From Bacteroidales bacterium (GTDB lineage Bacteria > Bacteroidota > Bacteroidia > Bacteroidales > ML635J-15), in assembly GCA_028701945.1 (NCBI GenBank), contig JAQVPT010000040.1, forward strand, positions 1 to 16,538: a stretch of DNA of 16,538 bases, written 5' to 3'. The notes under the pieces were generated by a model. The model was not told the DNA's origin. It ran no database searches and was given only the letters and a program-made list of their open reading frames with translations. A program made the translations under genes and the position numbers. Shown here in pieces: positions 1 through 8,103 of this stretch (positions are counted from its first letter, which is position 1; the number at the start of each line of letters is the position of its first letter).

Positions 1-2
1 GC

Positions 3-206
3 GGTTTAGCAGGGATTCCTGGAGTTGGGAATATAGTTGGAAGTGCCGCTTCTCAAATGGGAGTTGGATATCAAATGGATATGGAAAAAATTATGCAAGT
101 CGAGCTTACTGATGAAGTGAAAAAGCAAACAATAGTTAAAGCTTTTGCAACATTACAAGCATACTATAAGTTTGAAGGTGGAGAATGGGTTTACACACAA
201 GTATAA
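3..206 (+). CDS. C-terminal fragment of an unrecognised protein (5' end outside window)
   Basis: An open frame enters from the left edge and stops at TAA 204-206, giving 67 residues. The visible part starts with a Gly/Ala-rich stretch (GLAGIPGVGNIVGSAAS) and continues as a more polar, probably helical segment ending in a short aromatic tail (FEGGEWVYTQV). No catalytic motif is visible and I do not recognise the family. The glycine-rich part could be a membrane-associated or low-complexity segment. The reading frame is supported by its even composition and by ending well before the converging minus-strand gene. Coding status is likely, function unknown. Confidence 0.55.
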   Translation, partial: GLAGIPGVGNIVGSAASQMGVGYQMDMEKIMQVELTDEVKKQTIVKAFATLQAYYKFEGGEWVYTQV

Positions 207-287
207 ATTGATAGACATAACTTATTAAGCATTAGCAACTTAAGTTGTACTCCAAATAATACTCACAACATAATTTATTGAAAAAAA

Positions 288-315
288 AAATGCCAAAACA
301 ATTGTCTCGGCATTT
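288..315 (-). terminator. Intrinsic terminator of the minus-strand lipoprotein gene
   Basis: Read on the minus strand, AAATGCC and GGCATTT form the base of a hairpin. Its interior (GAGACAATTGTTTT) can continue pairing with G-U pairs around an AATT loop. A run of about ten T follows (the A run at 281-290 on the plus strand). It lies 22 bases past the stop codon at 338. It may also help stop transcription arriving from the gene ending at 206, but the T run favours the minus direction. Confidence 0.8.
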
Positions 316-337
316 ATATTAATAATCTTTTATAATA

Positions 338-1561
338 TTATTTTTGAGCTTCAGCTGCTAGTGTTTCAGCAACAGCTTGCTCCGCTTTGCGTACATAAAG
401 CATCCAGTTCTGATTCCCGCTTCTCCAGTGGTATCCAAGTGAAAAGTCAAGTGGTTTAACATCTGAGTTTTGATATTCCTCGTCAAGGTCTTTTTGGAAT
501 AAATAAGTTGATTTAAAATCGGCGATAGGTTTTTCGTAAACACCATAAAGATAGTGATCAAAATCGTCAAGGAAATATCTGTATGGAATACCTGTATCAT
601 CTTCAAGAACAGCATTAGCCGTTCCTAAAACAGAATTTCTGATATTTGAAAATGTTTCGTAATGGCTTAGATATGAAGCAGATTTTATAAAAGTATTGTT
701 AGTTCTGAGCTTGTGTAGATACTGTAAAAAAACAGGGTTTTGAACGAATCCATCATCAGAAATATTTGCATAAAAGTAAGTAACATCTTTTAGTTTATCA
801 TCACCATCTTTACGCACTTTAAATTTAATACATTCGGTAACTTCCAATGAATTTGTAGGCTCTTCGATCTTAGTAAAACTTATACCATCATTTTCGAGAC
901 GATAATATCCAAAATCGTAAATTTCATGTCCAGTACGATGTAAAAAGACATATAATAAAGGCAAAACACCGTCAACTTTATGTTTTCTTAAATCTTGATC
1001 CATATTTCCAGTAATAAAATAACTTCTTTTATAAATATCTCTAAGAGCAAAGTTTACTGCGTCAAGATATCCTTTAAGATTTTCTTCATCAAGATTATAT
1101 AAATCAGGAATTGTTCCAAGTTTCTCCATCGCAATAAGAATATACTCATTAGCATTTGGGAACAGGTGATAAGCGTTTAAAAAATCGGGACCAGAAAAAG
1201 GATAAAATAGCAACAAAGTATCGTTAATTTTTGGATTCATTTCGTCAGCAGACCATTTATCCATTAAAGACAATCTTTCTTCTGTAATTCGATTCCAAGG
1301 GGTATCAATCGATATTTTATAATCGTTCCAAAAACTCATATCGTCAGTAAATACATTTTTAAATACCTCAGCCTGATCACCGCCAAGCAAAGCAGCAATT
1401 TGGTCTAAAGTTGTATCTTTTGGATAAGTAATTTTAACTTCATTCGGCACCGTGTCATTTGTTTTATCTCCATCGTTTGATTTACCGCCAGAATTACATG
1501 AAAAAACTACACTTAAAATCATCGTAATAGCAGCTAAAAAGAAAATTGATTTTGTCTTCAT
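338..1561 (-). CDS. Exported lipoprotein of unknown function (407 aa)
   Basis: The N-terminus (MKTKS, then a hydrophobic core to about residue 20) ends in VVFSC, a lipobox-like site with the lipidated cysteine at C22. A Gly/Ser/Asn/Asp-rich linker follows, so the mature protein should be anchored to a membrane, probably the outer membrane. The body (about 45-407) is soluble, mixed alpha/beta and rich in Tyr, Phe and Asp. The segment around residues 116-149 carries YPFSGPDF and a following stretch ending EKLG, which I recall as a conserved pattern in uncharacterised bacterial proteins, though I cannot assign a family name. No catalytic motif is evident. It is a single-gene unit, convergent with the partial gene on its left and divergent from the gene at 1722. 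The ATG at 1559-1561 is the only start that gives an intact signal sequence. Confidence 0.85.
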   Translation of the reverse strand: MKTKSIFFLAAITMILSVVFSCNSGGKSNDGDKTNDTVPNEVKITYPKDTTLDQIAALLGGDQAEVFKNVFTDDMSFWNDYKISIDTPWNRITEERLSLMDKWSADEMNPKINDTLLLFYPFSGPDFLNAYHLFPNANEYILIAMEKLGTIPDLYNLDEENLKGYLDAVNFALRDIYKRSYFITGNMDQDLRKHKVDGVLPLLYVFLHRTGHEIYDFGYYRLENDGISFTKIEEPTNSLEVTECIKFKVRKDGDDKLKDVTYFYANISDDGFVQNPVFLQYLHKLRTNNTFIKSASYLSHYETFSNIRNSVLGTANAVLEDDTGIPYRYFLDDFDHYLYGVYEKPIADFKSTYLFQKDLDEEYQNSDVKPLDFSLGYHWRSGNQNWMLYVRKAEQAVAETLAAEAQK

Positions 1562-1647
1562 CCTATTTTATTTAAAATTTCGGTGTAAAAATACATTTAT
1601 TTGGCAAATCAGACAACCAAAACTTAATGTTTTCGTTAATATTTTAA

Positions 1648-1675
1648 TTTGGTAAATAAAAATATTGTATATTTA
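1648..1675 (+). promoter_or_regulatory. Weak candidate promoter for the 1722-6529 gene pair
   Basis: TTTG at 1648-1651 and TATATTTA at 1668-1675 resemble the Bacteroidetes -33 (TTTG) and -7 (TAnnTTTG) elements. The last base of the -7 box differs and the 16-base spacing is shorter than usual. It is the best candidate in the 160-base divergent intergenic region. AT-richness makes chance matches likely. Confidence 0.3.
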
Positions 1676-1704
1676 CATCATTAAATAATTTAGCATTATT
1701 ATAT

Positions 1705-1713
1705 AAAGGAGGG
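1705..1713 (+). promoter_or_regulatory. Strong Shine-Dalgarno sequence (AAAGGAGGG)
   Basis: AAAGGAGGG lies 8 bases before the ATG at 1722, an almost ideal match to the anti-Shine-Dalgarno end of 16S rRNA. None of the other starts in this window has anything comparable. Their upstream bases are A/T-rich, as is usual in Bacteroidetes. Confidence 0.75.
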
Positions 1714-1721
1714 AATTTTTC

Positions 1722-2234
1722 ATGAAATATATCATTACGATAACATTTGTGTTATTTACTTTATCAACATTTTCGCAAACAAATCTTGGAACAAAAACAT
1801 TACAATCAAATTACACTCCAGGAGTAGCAACGCAAATACCGGGAACTTATGTGTCGATGGTTCCGCCAGAACACTTTCTTGTAAGTGAAAATATACCTGG
1901 TTTAATACACCCCGGATCTTCAACAACTGTACAAGTGCAAGAAATTATTGGCACCTCGTATATTATGATTGCTCAAGCAATGACACCAGAGCACTTTGAA
2001 AGCCAAAATGTTAGCCTAATATCACAAGAGGATATAGAAATGACTAATGGTATGAGCGGCATTCTCTACCTTGTAGAATTTACTGTTAATGGTTTTGATT
2101 ATGAACGGCTTATGTTATTTGCCGGCGATTATAATAATACTATATGGATAAATGCGAATTATCCTAAATCTGCCAAATCGCTTTTATTTGATATTCTTAA
2201 AGAAAGTTTACTAACTGCCCAATACACCCAATAG
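1722..2234 (+). CDS. Small exported protein resembling PsbP/DcrB-like domains (170 aa)
   Basis: A classical signal peptide (MKYIITITFVLFTLSTFSQ, cleavage likely after Q19) precedes a domain of about 150 residues. Its pattern is a short strand with MVPPEHF (47-52), a variable strand region, IMIAQAMTPEHF (81-92), then NGMSGILYLVEF (109-120), GFDYERLMLFAGD (124-136) and a final helix (146-165). This order of an early PP-x-F motif, a central modification-of-sequence hairpin and a last helix resembles the PsbP/DcrB (DUF1795-like) fold seen in many small bacterial exported proteins. That is recognition by pattern and not a verified match. Its stop is two bases before the start of the giant surface protein, so the two are probably co-transcribed and translationally linked. 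The role is unknown; it could assist or accompany the surface protein. Confidence 0.75.
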   Translation: MKYIITITFVLFTLSTFSQTNLGTKTLQSNYTPGVATQIPGTYVSMVPPEHFLVSENIPGLIHPGSSTTVQVQEIIGTSYIMIAQAMTPEHFESQNVSLISQEDIEMTNGMSGILYLVEFTVNGFDYERLMLFAGDYNNTIWINANYPKSAKSLLFDILKESLLTAQYTQ

Positions 2235-2236
2235 CT

Positions 2237-5200
2237 ATGATAAGAAACTTATTATTAATCTGTTTATTTCTTGCACTTTTGGGAGCGTCTAATCTATACT
2301 CCCAAACCAATATTTTAGAGCACGAAATCCCTTATAGCACCCATAATCAAGATATGTGGGGAGCAGGAGACGCATTTAGTTTAGATTTTGATTACGATTT
2401 ATTTGACATTCAGCTTGAAGAAGGCTTTTCTGACGATTGGATAGAGAACATTCTTGGTACACAGTGGGGTATCGCTATAGATATGGGTATTTGGCTGTAT
2501 TTGCATTCGACATTTAGCATGCATGGTTTTACATTAGGCTCAGTTGATGTTGATTATCCTGTAGAGATAACTCTTGATTTTCCAGACCATTACAGTTTTG
2601 ATCATGGTGAAACTATTACTATAAGATCGTGGTACGAAGTGCTTGATGGATGGGCATTAGAAACACATTTTCCTTCTGCTGGAATTATAGCACTTGATCT
2701 TGAATATGGTTTCGGTCTTAATTTTGATATTATTGTTTGTTTAGTTGATTGTGAAACAATTCCGATAATACCCACAATAGGATTTCCTGTAAACCCTTAT
2801 TCAACAGACCCTTTACCACATGACTCTATTGCACTTTTTTATCTAAATGGAATAACAGGCGAGGTTGCATATCCGTGTTTAAACGAGATTACTGGATTAC
2901 CACAAATTTGTGAAGACGATTTGCTACCTATCGTAATTCCCGATTGGTTTGGTATTGGTCTTACTGGAGAAATAGACATCCCGTACGTTGAAACTGATGA
3001 CTGGCTTAACCCAACAACTCAATGTTTACACGCACACGGAAATGATGAATGGTTGTGGCTTAATCTAAATATAATGGATTTTCTTGGGTTTTTGGCAGGG
3101 CTTATTCCTCCTCCCGAAGGTCCAGCAATTCAAGAAGTACTTGATTTTATAGAAGGAGGAACAATAGAATTCGAAATTATTAGCGGAGTAAATGCTGTTA
3201 TCGAATACTTTATTTTACACATGGATTTGCACATGTCAAGCTTTACGACACAAGATTTTGCATTTTGTCCTACGATTTTGGCTACTCTTGCTTTTGAAAC
3301 GGAACTTGAATATAGCGAGACCGACCCTGCAAATGGAAATGCATTAATTGCTGAAGGTTTGTCAGATATAATAACTTTTGCAATTAATAATGATTTAAAT
3401 ATTACATATCCATGTTATGAATTTGACTCATTAGAAGTTTACGACGTAACTTATAATATTACATCAGGTTTTTCAAACCACACTTGGGATTCGATTGCTT
3501 TTGATTTTATTATTGAAGCAATTTTCTTTTCAATTCATATTCCTATTGATATAATGCCAATAACAAGTATGCCAGAATTTTGCTTACCCGAAATAAATCT
3601 AGATAATAGTGATTTAGGAATGGCACAAACTAGTATTGCTTGTGCATCGGCAATTCCTGCACCACCAATAACTTTAACGAATTATATGCCAGTAGATTAT
3701 GACCCCTCGTCTGGTAAAGGTGGCGGAAGCTCACAAACTAAAGATATCGATTTTTGCATTCCATCGAGTTGTGAACCATTACTGTCAGAGTCATTTGAGT
3801 TAGGAAATATCGGCATTACATGGTACGACCAAGAATGGAACTTACAAGGATTTATTCAAGACACAGTTTTTGACGGAACATGGCTTTTCCCTTTACCAGA
3901 ACTTGATATAGAGATTACTGGTTTGGATGTACTTTGTTTTGGAGATACTAGCGGTGTAATATCAGTAACAGCTATCAATAGCTCGCCAGATTTTACATGG
4001 GAATACTCTTGGGGAACAATCAACACACATCAAGGACCTACTGACGAAATAATTGTACCATCAGGATATTATTTTGTTACCTTAACGGATACTTATGGTT
4101 GTCAAGTCCTCGGCGAAATGAATATTGCTGATGAAAACCCTCCAATCCTTTCAAATTTGTATGCAGATGATGTGCTTTGCCATGGTGAACCTACAGGAAA
4201 CTTGTATTCTTATGTTTCAGGTGGTGTGCCTCCATATACTTATAATTGGCAGCCAAGTAGTAGCACTGATGCAAATCCAATTGGAGTTTATGCTGGTTGG
4301 CACTATCTAACCATAACTGATGCTGTAGCTTGTGAACATGAAGACTCTGTATTTGTTGATGAACCCGATGCTCCAGTTTCAATGTCTTTTAGTGAAATAG
4401 GACATATTTCATGCTATGGATTAAGCGATGGATTCATAGATATTGAAATTGCAGGTGGAACTCCTCCATATTACTATATATGGTCTAATGGACAACTTAC
4501 ACAAGACTTAATAAATATCCCAGCAGGTACTTATAACGGAACTGTTATTGACTCTCACGAATGTTTGTTCGAGTATGAATTTGAAATTACTCAACCCGAG
4601 CCACTTTTGTTAAGTACTTATACTCAGAATGTGCTTTGTTACGGCGACAGTACAGGATATGTTTCTCTTGTTGTTACTGGCGGAACCCCTCCTTACGAAT
4701 ACGAGTGGAGCAACGGTTCAACAGAGCAAAGCCTTTATGACATAATTGCTGGCATATATGTAGTAACTGTTACTGACGCACATGGTTGTGTTAATTATAC
4801 AATGGTTCAAATTAAACAACCAGATTTACCTCTGACTGGAAGAATTACTCCTACTCATGTACGATGTTTCGGAGAAGGAAACGGAATTGCAGATCTTAAT
4901 GTTTTTGGTGGAACTCCTCCATATTATTTTAATTGGAGTAATGGCGAAATATCTGAAGATATTTATGATCTTATTCCAGGTATTTACAGTGTGGCAATAA
5001 ATGATTCTCTTGGCTGTGCTAACGCAGACACAGTACAAATATTCCAAGCTGATTTCCCAATGGTTGGAACAATTACGGGTAATAACGCATCATGTAATGG
5101 CGAAGATGATGGAAATGTTTACATATCAGTTGCGGGTGGAATACCACCATATCATTTTGAATGGAGTAACGGTAGTTGGCAAGAAGATTTGGTTGGTGTC

Positions 5201-6529
5201 GAAGCTGGCACATATGCTGTTACTGCAACAGATCAAAACCATTGCCACTATTCTATGACATTGGATGTATTAGAACCAGACCCATTTTATATCCAGACAA
5301 TGGATGCACCAACTATCTGTTATGGACAAATGACAGAAATAGGAATAGGAATAATTTCAGGAAGCGTTCCTCCTTACACAATTGTTTGGAGTAATAGTGA
5401 TAATGGACTGACAACAATCGTAAATCCAACTGAGACAAGCACATATACTGCACAAATTGTAGATGCGAGAAATTGTGTAAGCGAAGAAGTCGATATAACA
5501 GTAACTGTACTAAAACCATTAAGTTTGGAAGTATATACTGACCGCGATACTGTTTGCCCAGAAGATACTATAAACTTCGAGGTAATTATTGAAGGTGGCG
5601 GGCTTAACGGTACGCAAGTATATGTCAATGACTCGCTTATGACACTTCCACTTTCAGTTAGTATTGCTAATGATTCTATTTTTGAGTTTTTACTTTATGA
5701 TGCTTGCAGATATGATAGCATTATAGTAAAATACCCTGTATTTACATATCCGCTACCTCCAGTTAATATTACTGCAGATCCAACAAATGGTTGTCCGCCT
5801 CTGACTGTAGAGTTCCATGAAAATAGTCCTAATATGGGACAGCGATATATTTGGAATTTCGATGATGGAGATTTTGCAAACTTATCTTTTGACAAACATC
5901 CTACACATATATTTTATAATTCAAGAACTTTTCATGTAGGACTAGAAATCGTATCAGATAAAGCCTGTAAAATCGACACGACAGTTGCAATTACAGTATT
6001 TCCAAATCCTATTGCAGAATTTAGAGCAAATCGTACAAATATTACTATGTCAACTCCAATAGTCTATTTTACTAACTATTCTGAAGGAGGTTTCTTCTAT
6101 AATTGGGACTTTGGCGACCAAAGAGAGAGCAATACTGCTAACCCAAGCCATGTTTACACACTACCAGGTAGCTATCACGTTAATATGAAAACAACTTCCC
6201 TTTATGGATGCACCGACTCTACTGGAGTTAATATATATGTTTCAAATGAATTGGCAATTTACGCCCCGACAGCATTTACACCAAACAATGACGACTTAAA
6301 TGAAAAATTCAAAGTTATTGTCGATGGTATTGATGAAAAAACATATGCTCTTGCAGTTTATAACCGCTGGGGAGAAACAGTTTTCTTCTCCGAACAATAT
6401 TCAGAAGAATGGGACGGTACATATAAAACCATAAAGTGTCCAGAAGGTGTTTACCGCTGGATAATTTCATTTATTGATCTTTATGGTAACGAATATACAA
6501 AAACTGGAAATGTTACTATTCTAAGATAA
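2237..6529 (+). CDS. Large modular secreted/surface protein: SprB-like repeats, PKD domains, T9SS type B sorting domain (1430 aa)
   Basis: A signal peptide (about 1-23, ending ASNLYSQ) is followed by an N-terminal region of about 530 residues that I do not recognise. It is acidic, beta-rich, rich in Asp/Glu/aromatics and contains scattered cysteines. From about 555 there are tandem modules of the SprB-repeat type, each with a C-[FY]-G-like motif, GGTPPYxYxWSNG, a GxY strand and a TDxxGC end. The leading cysteines are C567, 648, 726, 801, 877, 953 and 1028, so the period is 75-81 residues. An eighth, degenerate module starts near C1107. Two PKD domains follow (about 1176-1259 with WNFDDGD, and 1260-1338 with WDFGD). 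Residues 1342-1430 are a CHU_C/gliding-motility C-terminal domain (APTAFTPNNDDLNE, YNRWGE, EWDGTY, GVYRW, GNVTILR), the type B signal for the type IX secretion system. Expected location is the cell surface or medium, with a role in adhesion, gliding or matrix binding. No enzyme domain is visible. Confidence 0.92.
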   Translation: MIRNLLLICLFLALLGASNLYSQTNILEHEIPYSTHNQDMWGAGDAFSLDFDYDLFDIQLEEGFSDDWIENILGTQWGIAIDMGIWLYLHSTFSMHGFTLGSVDVDYPVEITLDFPDHYSFDHGETITIRSWYEVLDGWALETHFPSAGIIALDLEYGFGLNFDIIVCLVDCETIPIIPTIGFPVNPYSTDPLPHDSIALFYLNGITGEVAYPCLNEITGLPQICEDDLLPIVIPDWFGIGLTGEIDIPYVETDDWLNPTTQCLHAHGNDEWLWLNLNIMDFLGFLAGLIPPPEGPAIQEVLDFIEGGTIEFEIISGVNAVIEYFILHMDLHMSSFTTQDFAFCPTILATLAFETELEYSETDPANGNALIAEGLSDIITFAINNDLNITYPCYEFDSLEVYDVTYNITSGFSNHTWDSIAFDFIIEAIFFSIHIPIDIMPITSMPEFCLPEINLDNSDLGMAQTSIACASAIPAPPITLTNYMPVDYDPSSGKGGGSSQTKDIDFCIPSSCEPLLSESFELGNIGITWYDQEWNLQGFIQDTVFDGTWLFPLPELDIEITGLDVLCFGDTSGVISVTAINSSPDFTWEYSWGTINTHQGPTDEIIVPSGYYFVTLTDTYGCQVLGEMNIADENPPILSNLYADDVLCHGEPTGNLYSYVSGGVPPYTYNWQPSSSTDANPIGVYAGWHYLTITDAVACEHEDSVFVDEPDAPVSMSFSEIGHISCYGLSDGFIDIEIAGGTPPYYYIWSNGQLTQDLINIPAGTYNGTVIDSHECLFEYEFEITQPEPLLLSTYTQNVLCYGDSTGYVSLVVTGGTPPYEYEWSNGSTEQSLYDIIAGIYVVTVTDAHGCVNYTMVQIKQPDLPLTGRITPTHVRCFGEGNGIADLNVFGGTPPYYFNWSNGEISEDIYDLIPGIYSVAINDSLGCANADTVQIFQADFPMVGTITGNNASCNGEDDGNVYISVAGGIPPYHFEWSNGSWQEDLVGVEAGTYAVTATDQNHCHYSMTLDVLEPDPFYIQTMDAPTICYGQMTEIGIGIISGSVPPYTIVWSNSDNGLTTIVNPTETSTYTAQIVDARNCVSEEVDITVTVLKPLSLEVYTDRDTVCPEDTINFEVIIEGGGLNGTQVYVNDSLMTLPLSVSIANDSIFEFLLYDACRYDSIIVKYPVFTYPLPPVNITADPTNGCPPLTVEFHENSPNMGQRYIWNFDDGDFANLSFDKHPTHIFYNSRTFHVGLEIVSDKACKIDTTVAITVFPNPIAEFRANRTNITMSTPIVYFTNYSEGGFFYNWDFGDQRESNTANPSHVYTLPGSYHVNMKTTSLYGCTDSTGVNIYVSNELAIYAPTAFTPNNDDLNEKFKVIVDGIDEKTYALAVYNRWGETVFFSEQYSEEWDGTYKTIKCPEGVYRWIISFIDLYGNEYTKTGNVTILR
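3902..5515 (+). repeat. Tandem SprB-like module array inside the surface protein
   Basis: Seven clear modules plus one degenerate copy downstream repeat about every 228 bases (75-81 codons). The signature is a cysteine start, GGTPPY and WSNG in the middle modules (for example near residues 739-750, 815-826 and 891-902), and a closing Asp-x-x-x-Cys. The DNA copies have diverged, so the repeat is clear in protein but not as long identical DNA. This suggests an old duplication under selection for fold. Confidence 0.85.
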
Positions 6530-6554
6530 CCTCCCTTTGAATAAACAAACAACC

Positions 6555-6597
6555 AAAAACACCATAATTCAATTTTTTTACTAATTATGGTGTTTTT
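6555..6597 (+). terminator. Strong intrinsic terminator after the surface protein gene
   Basis: A perfect inverted repeat of about 15 bases (AAAAACACCATAATT at 6555-6569, AATTATGGTGTTTTT at 6583-6597) encloses a 13-base loop and runs into a T tract ending at 6599. It begins 26 bases after the stop codon. Its 3' end abuts the promoter of the next gene, separating the two transcripts. Confidence 0.88.
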
Positions 6598-6601
6598 TTA
6601 T

Positions 6602-6609
6602 TAATTTTG
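6602..6609 (+). promoter_or_regulatory. Bacteroidetes-type -7 element (TAATTTTG) of the pgk-like gene
   Basis: TAATTTTG is an exact match to TAnnTTTG. A TTTA at 6577-6580, 21 bases upstream inside the terminator loop, is a poor -33 partner. Transcription would begin around 6613-6617, leaving a very short leader before the ATG at 6625. Confidence 0.55.
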
Positions 6610-6624
6610 TTAAAAAATATTTTT

Positions 6625-7923
6625 ATGAATAATAAATTACCTTTAATACAAGACGCCGACTTAACTAACAAAGTTGTATTGGTACGAGTTGATCACAATG
6701 TTGTAAAATCAGGAATGATACACGACCCATATCGAATAGATGCGACAATAGGAACATTATTTCACATTCTTGCTAAAGGTGGCAAGATAATATTAATGAC
6801 ACATGTCGGAAGGCCAAAAGATAAAGAAACAGGACATATTATTATTGATGAGAAAACATCTGTAAAACCAATTGTTGATTATTTAAGTAATAAACTTCAC
6901 ATTAACATTGAAACGCCAGAGTTTTATTCTCACAAAGACCAAGGATATTTAAGCATTGAAACGAATATAAACCACGCTATAAAACGACTTAAAAATAGTG
7001 AAATTGACGCTATTTATTTGCCTAATACCCGTTGGTTTAAAGGAGAAGAAGCAGGAGAAGTCGAAATGGACAGATTTGCAAACCAACTTGCAGGACTTGC
7101 AGATATTTATGTCAATGACGCTTTCGGAAGCTGGCAACCACACGCCTCAACAGTTGGAATTAATAAATATTTGCCCTCGTATGCAGGTTATCTAATGCAA
7201 AAAGAAATTAAAAATCTCGAAAGACTTTTTAATGCTGACAAACCTTTTCTTGCTGTGGTTGCTGGAAGTAAGTTTGATACAAAGATTGATCCTTTATATG
7301 CTCTTTTAAAGAAAGCAGACAACCTAATACTTGGTGGCGTAATGTATAACGCCTACCTATGTGCAAAATACGACATTTCAATAAAAGGTGTTAGTGACAG
7401 AGATATCGAGCTTGCAGGCGAATTTGTTGAGTTTGCAGAAAAATATCCAAATAAAATTGTTGAACTTCCATTTATCGTTGAATCCGATATATTGGGAGCT
7501 AAAGAAACTGGTAAATATAGAGTGCAAGATATTCGCAAATTAAAAAAAGGAGACTCTCTTAACTATATACTTGATGTTGCTCCTGAGTCTTTTGAGGATG
7601 AACACGTAAAAGATGTTTTTCATAAAGCAAAAACCGTATTTGTTAATGCAGTCATGGGATTTACACCATATTTTAATGATGGTACAATTGCTCTCGACAC
7701 ACTTATTGACGAAAACCCTGAAGCTGTAAAACTATATGGTGGGGGCGATACAATGCAGGAATTAAAACGCTTACTTCCCGGTCTTTATATCATGGCTTTA
7801 GACAGTCCTAATTATTACATATTTACTGGAGGAGGAGCGGTTCTAAAAGCCATCGAACAAAACTCACACCTTGGTATTGCACCTATTGCAGAACTAATAA
7901 AAAGAAAAGGATTAAAAGATTAA
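6625..7923 (+). CDS. Divergent phosphoglycerate kinase homologue (432 aa)
   Basis: Phosphoglycerate kinase moves a phosphate between 1,3-bisphosphoglycerate and ADP in glycolysis. The two-lobed family pattern is present along the whole length: VLVRVDHN (18-25), THVGRP (59-64), NTRWFKGEE (134-142), YVNDAFG...HAST (162-176), AGSKFDTKI (213-221), GGGDT (372-376) and FTGGGA near the end. Conserved are D23, N25, R37, R63, R136, K216, K220 and D375-T376. Several usual residues have changed. The proline of RVDFNVP is replaced. The AHRAHAS motif is reduced to SWQPHAS, so its arginine is missing. NGPMGVFE has become NAVMGFTP, losing the usual glutamate. It could be a slow or altered-substrate paralogue, or the sole enzyme of a divergent lineage. 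I chose ATG 6625 over the in-frame TTG at 6607 because the latter lies inside the -7 promoter box. The gene is monocistronic by its flanking signals. Confidence 0.85.
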   Translation: MNNKLPLIQDADLTNKVVLVRVDHNVVKSGMIHDPYRIDATIGTLFHILAKGGKIILMTHVGRPKDKETGHIIIDEKTSVKPIVDYLSNKLHINIETPEFYSHKDQGYLSIETNINHAIKRLKNSEIDAIYLPNTRWFKGEEAGEVEMDRFANQLAGLADIYVNDAFGSWQPHASTVGINKYLPSYAGYLMQKEIKNLERLFNADKPFLAVVAGSKFDTKIDPLYALLKKADNLILGGVMYNAYLCAKYDISIKGVSDRDIELAGEFVEFAEKYPNKIVELPFIVESDILGAKETGKYRVQDIRKLKKGDSLNYILDVAPESFEDEHVKDVFHKAKTVFVNAVMGFTPYFNDGTIALDTLIDENPEAVKLYGGGDTMQELKRLLPGLYIMALDSPNYYIFTGGGAVLKAIEQNSHLGIAPIAELIKRKGLKD

Positions 7924-8049
7924 CTGTCAGCAGATATGGTTGATTTTGCAGATATACCGCACAAACTGATGTTTTTAGGGATCAAAAAGAAAAGTTCTTT
8001 ATTAACAAACTAGAGCTTTTAATGATTAAGAGGCTTTTAACAGTATTTT

Positions 8050-8103
8050 GAGCACCGAGCGCAGGCCGGACAAAAGAGCGGGCAGCTCCATCGGTGAACC
8101 TGC
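8050..8103. repeat. GC-rich structured island, possible dispersed repeat
   Basis: These 54 bases are about two-thirds G+C by my count, against roughly one third in the surroundings. They contain inverted segments CACCGA (8053-8058) and TCGGTG (8091-8096), with GAGC (8057-8060) and GCTC (8085-8088) partly nested inside, so a stem-loop is possible. I find no second copy in the window. A remnant of a mobile element, a repeated palindromic unit or a small RNA are all possible. Confidence 0.35.

Noticed and set aside
6607..6624. TTG start for the phosphoglycerate kinase homologue
   Set aside because: It overlaps the -7 box TAATTTTG; the ATG at 6625 places D23 and N25 at the usual family positions.
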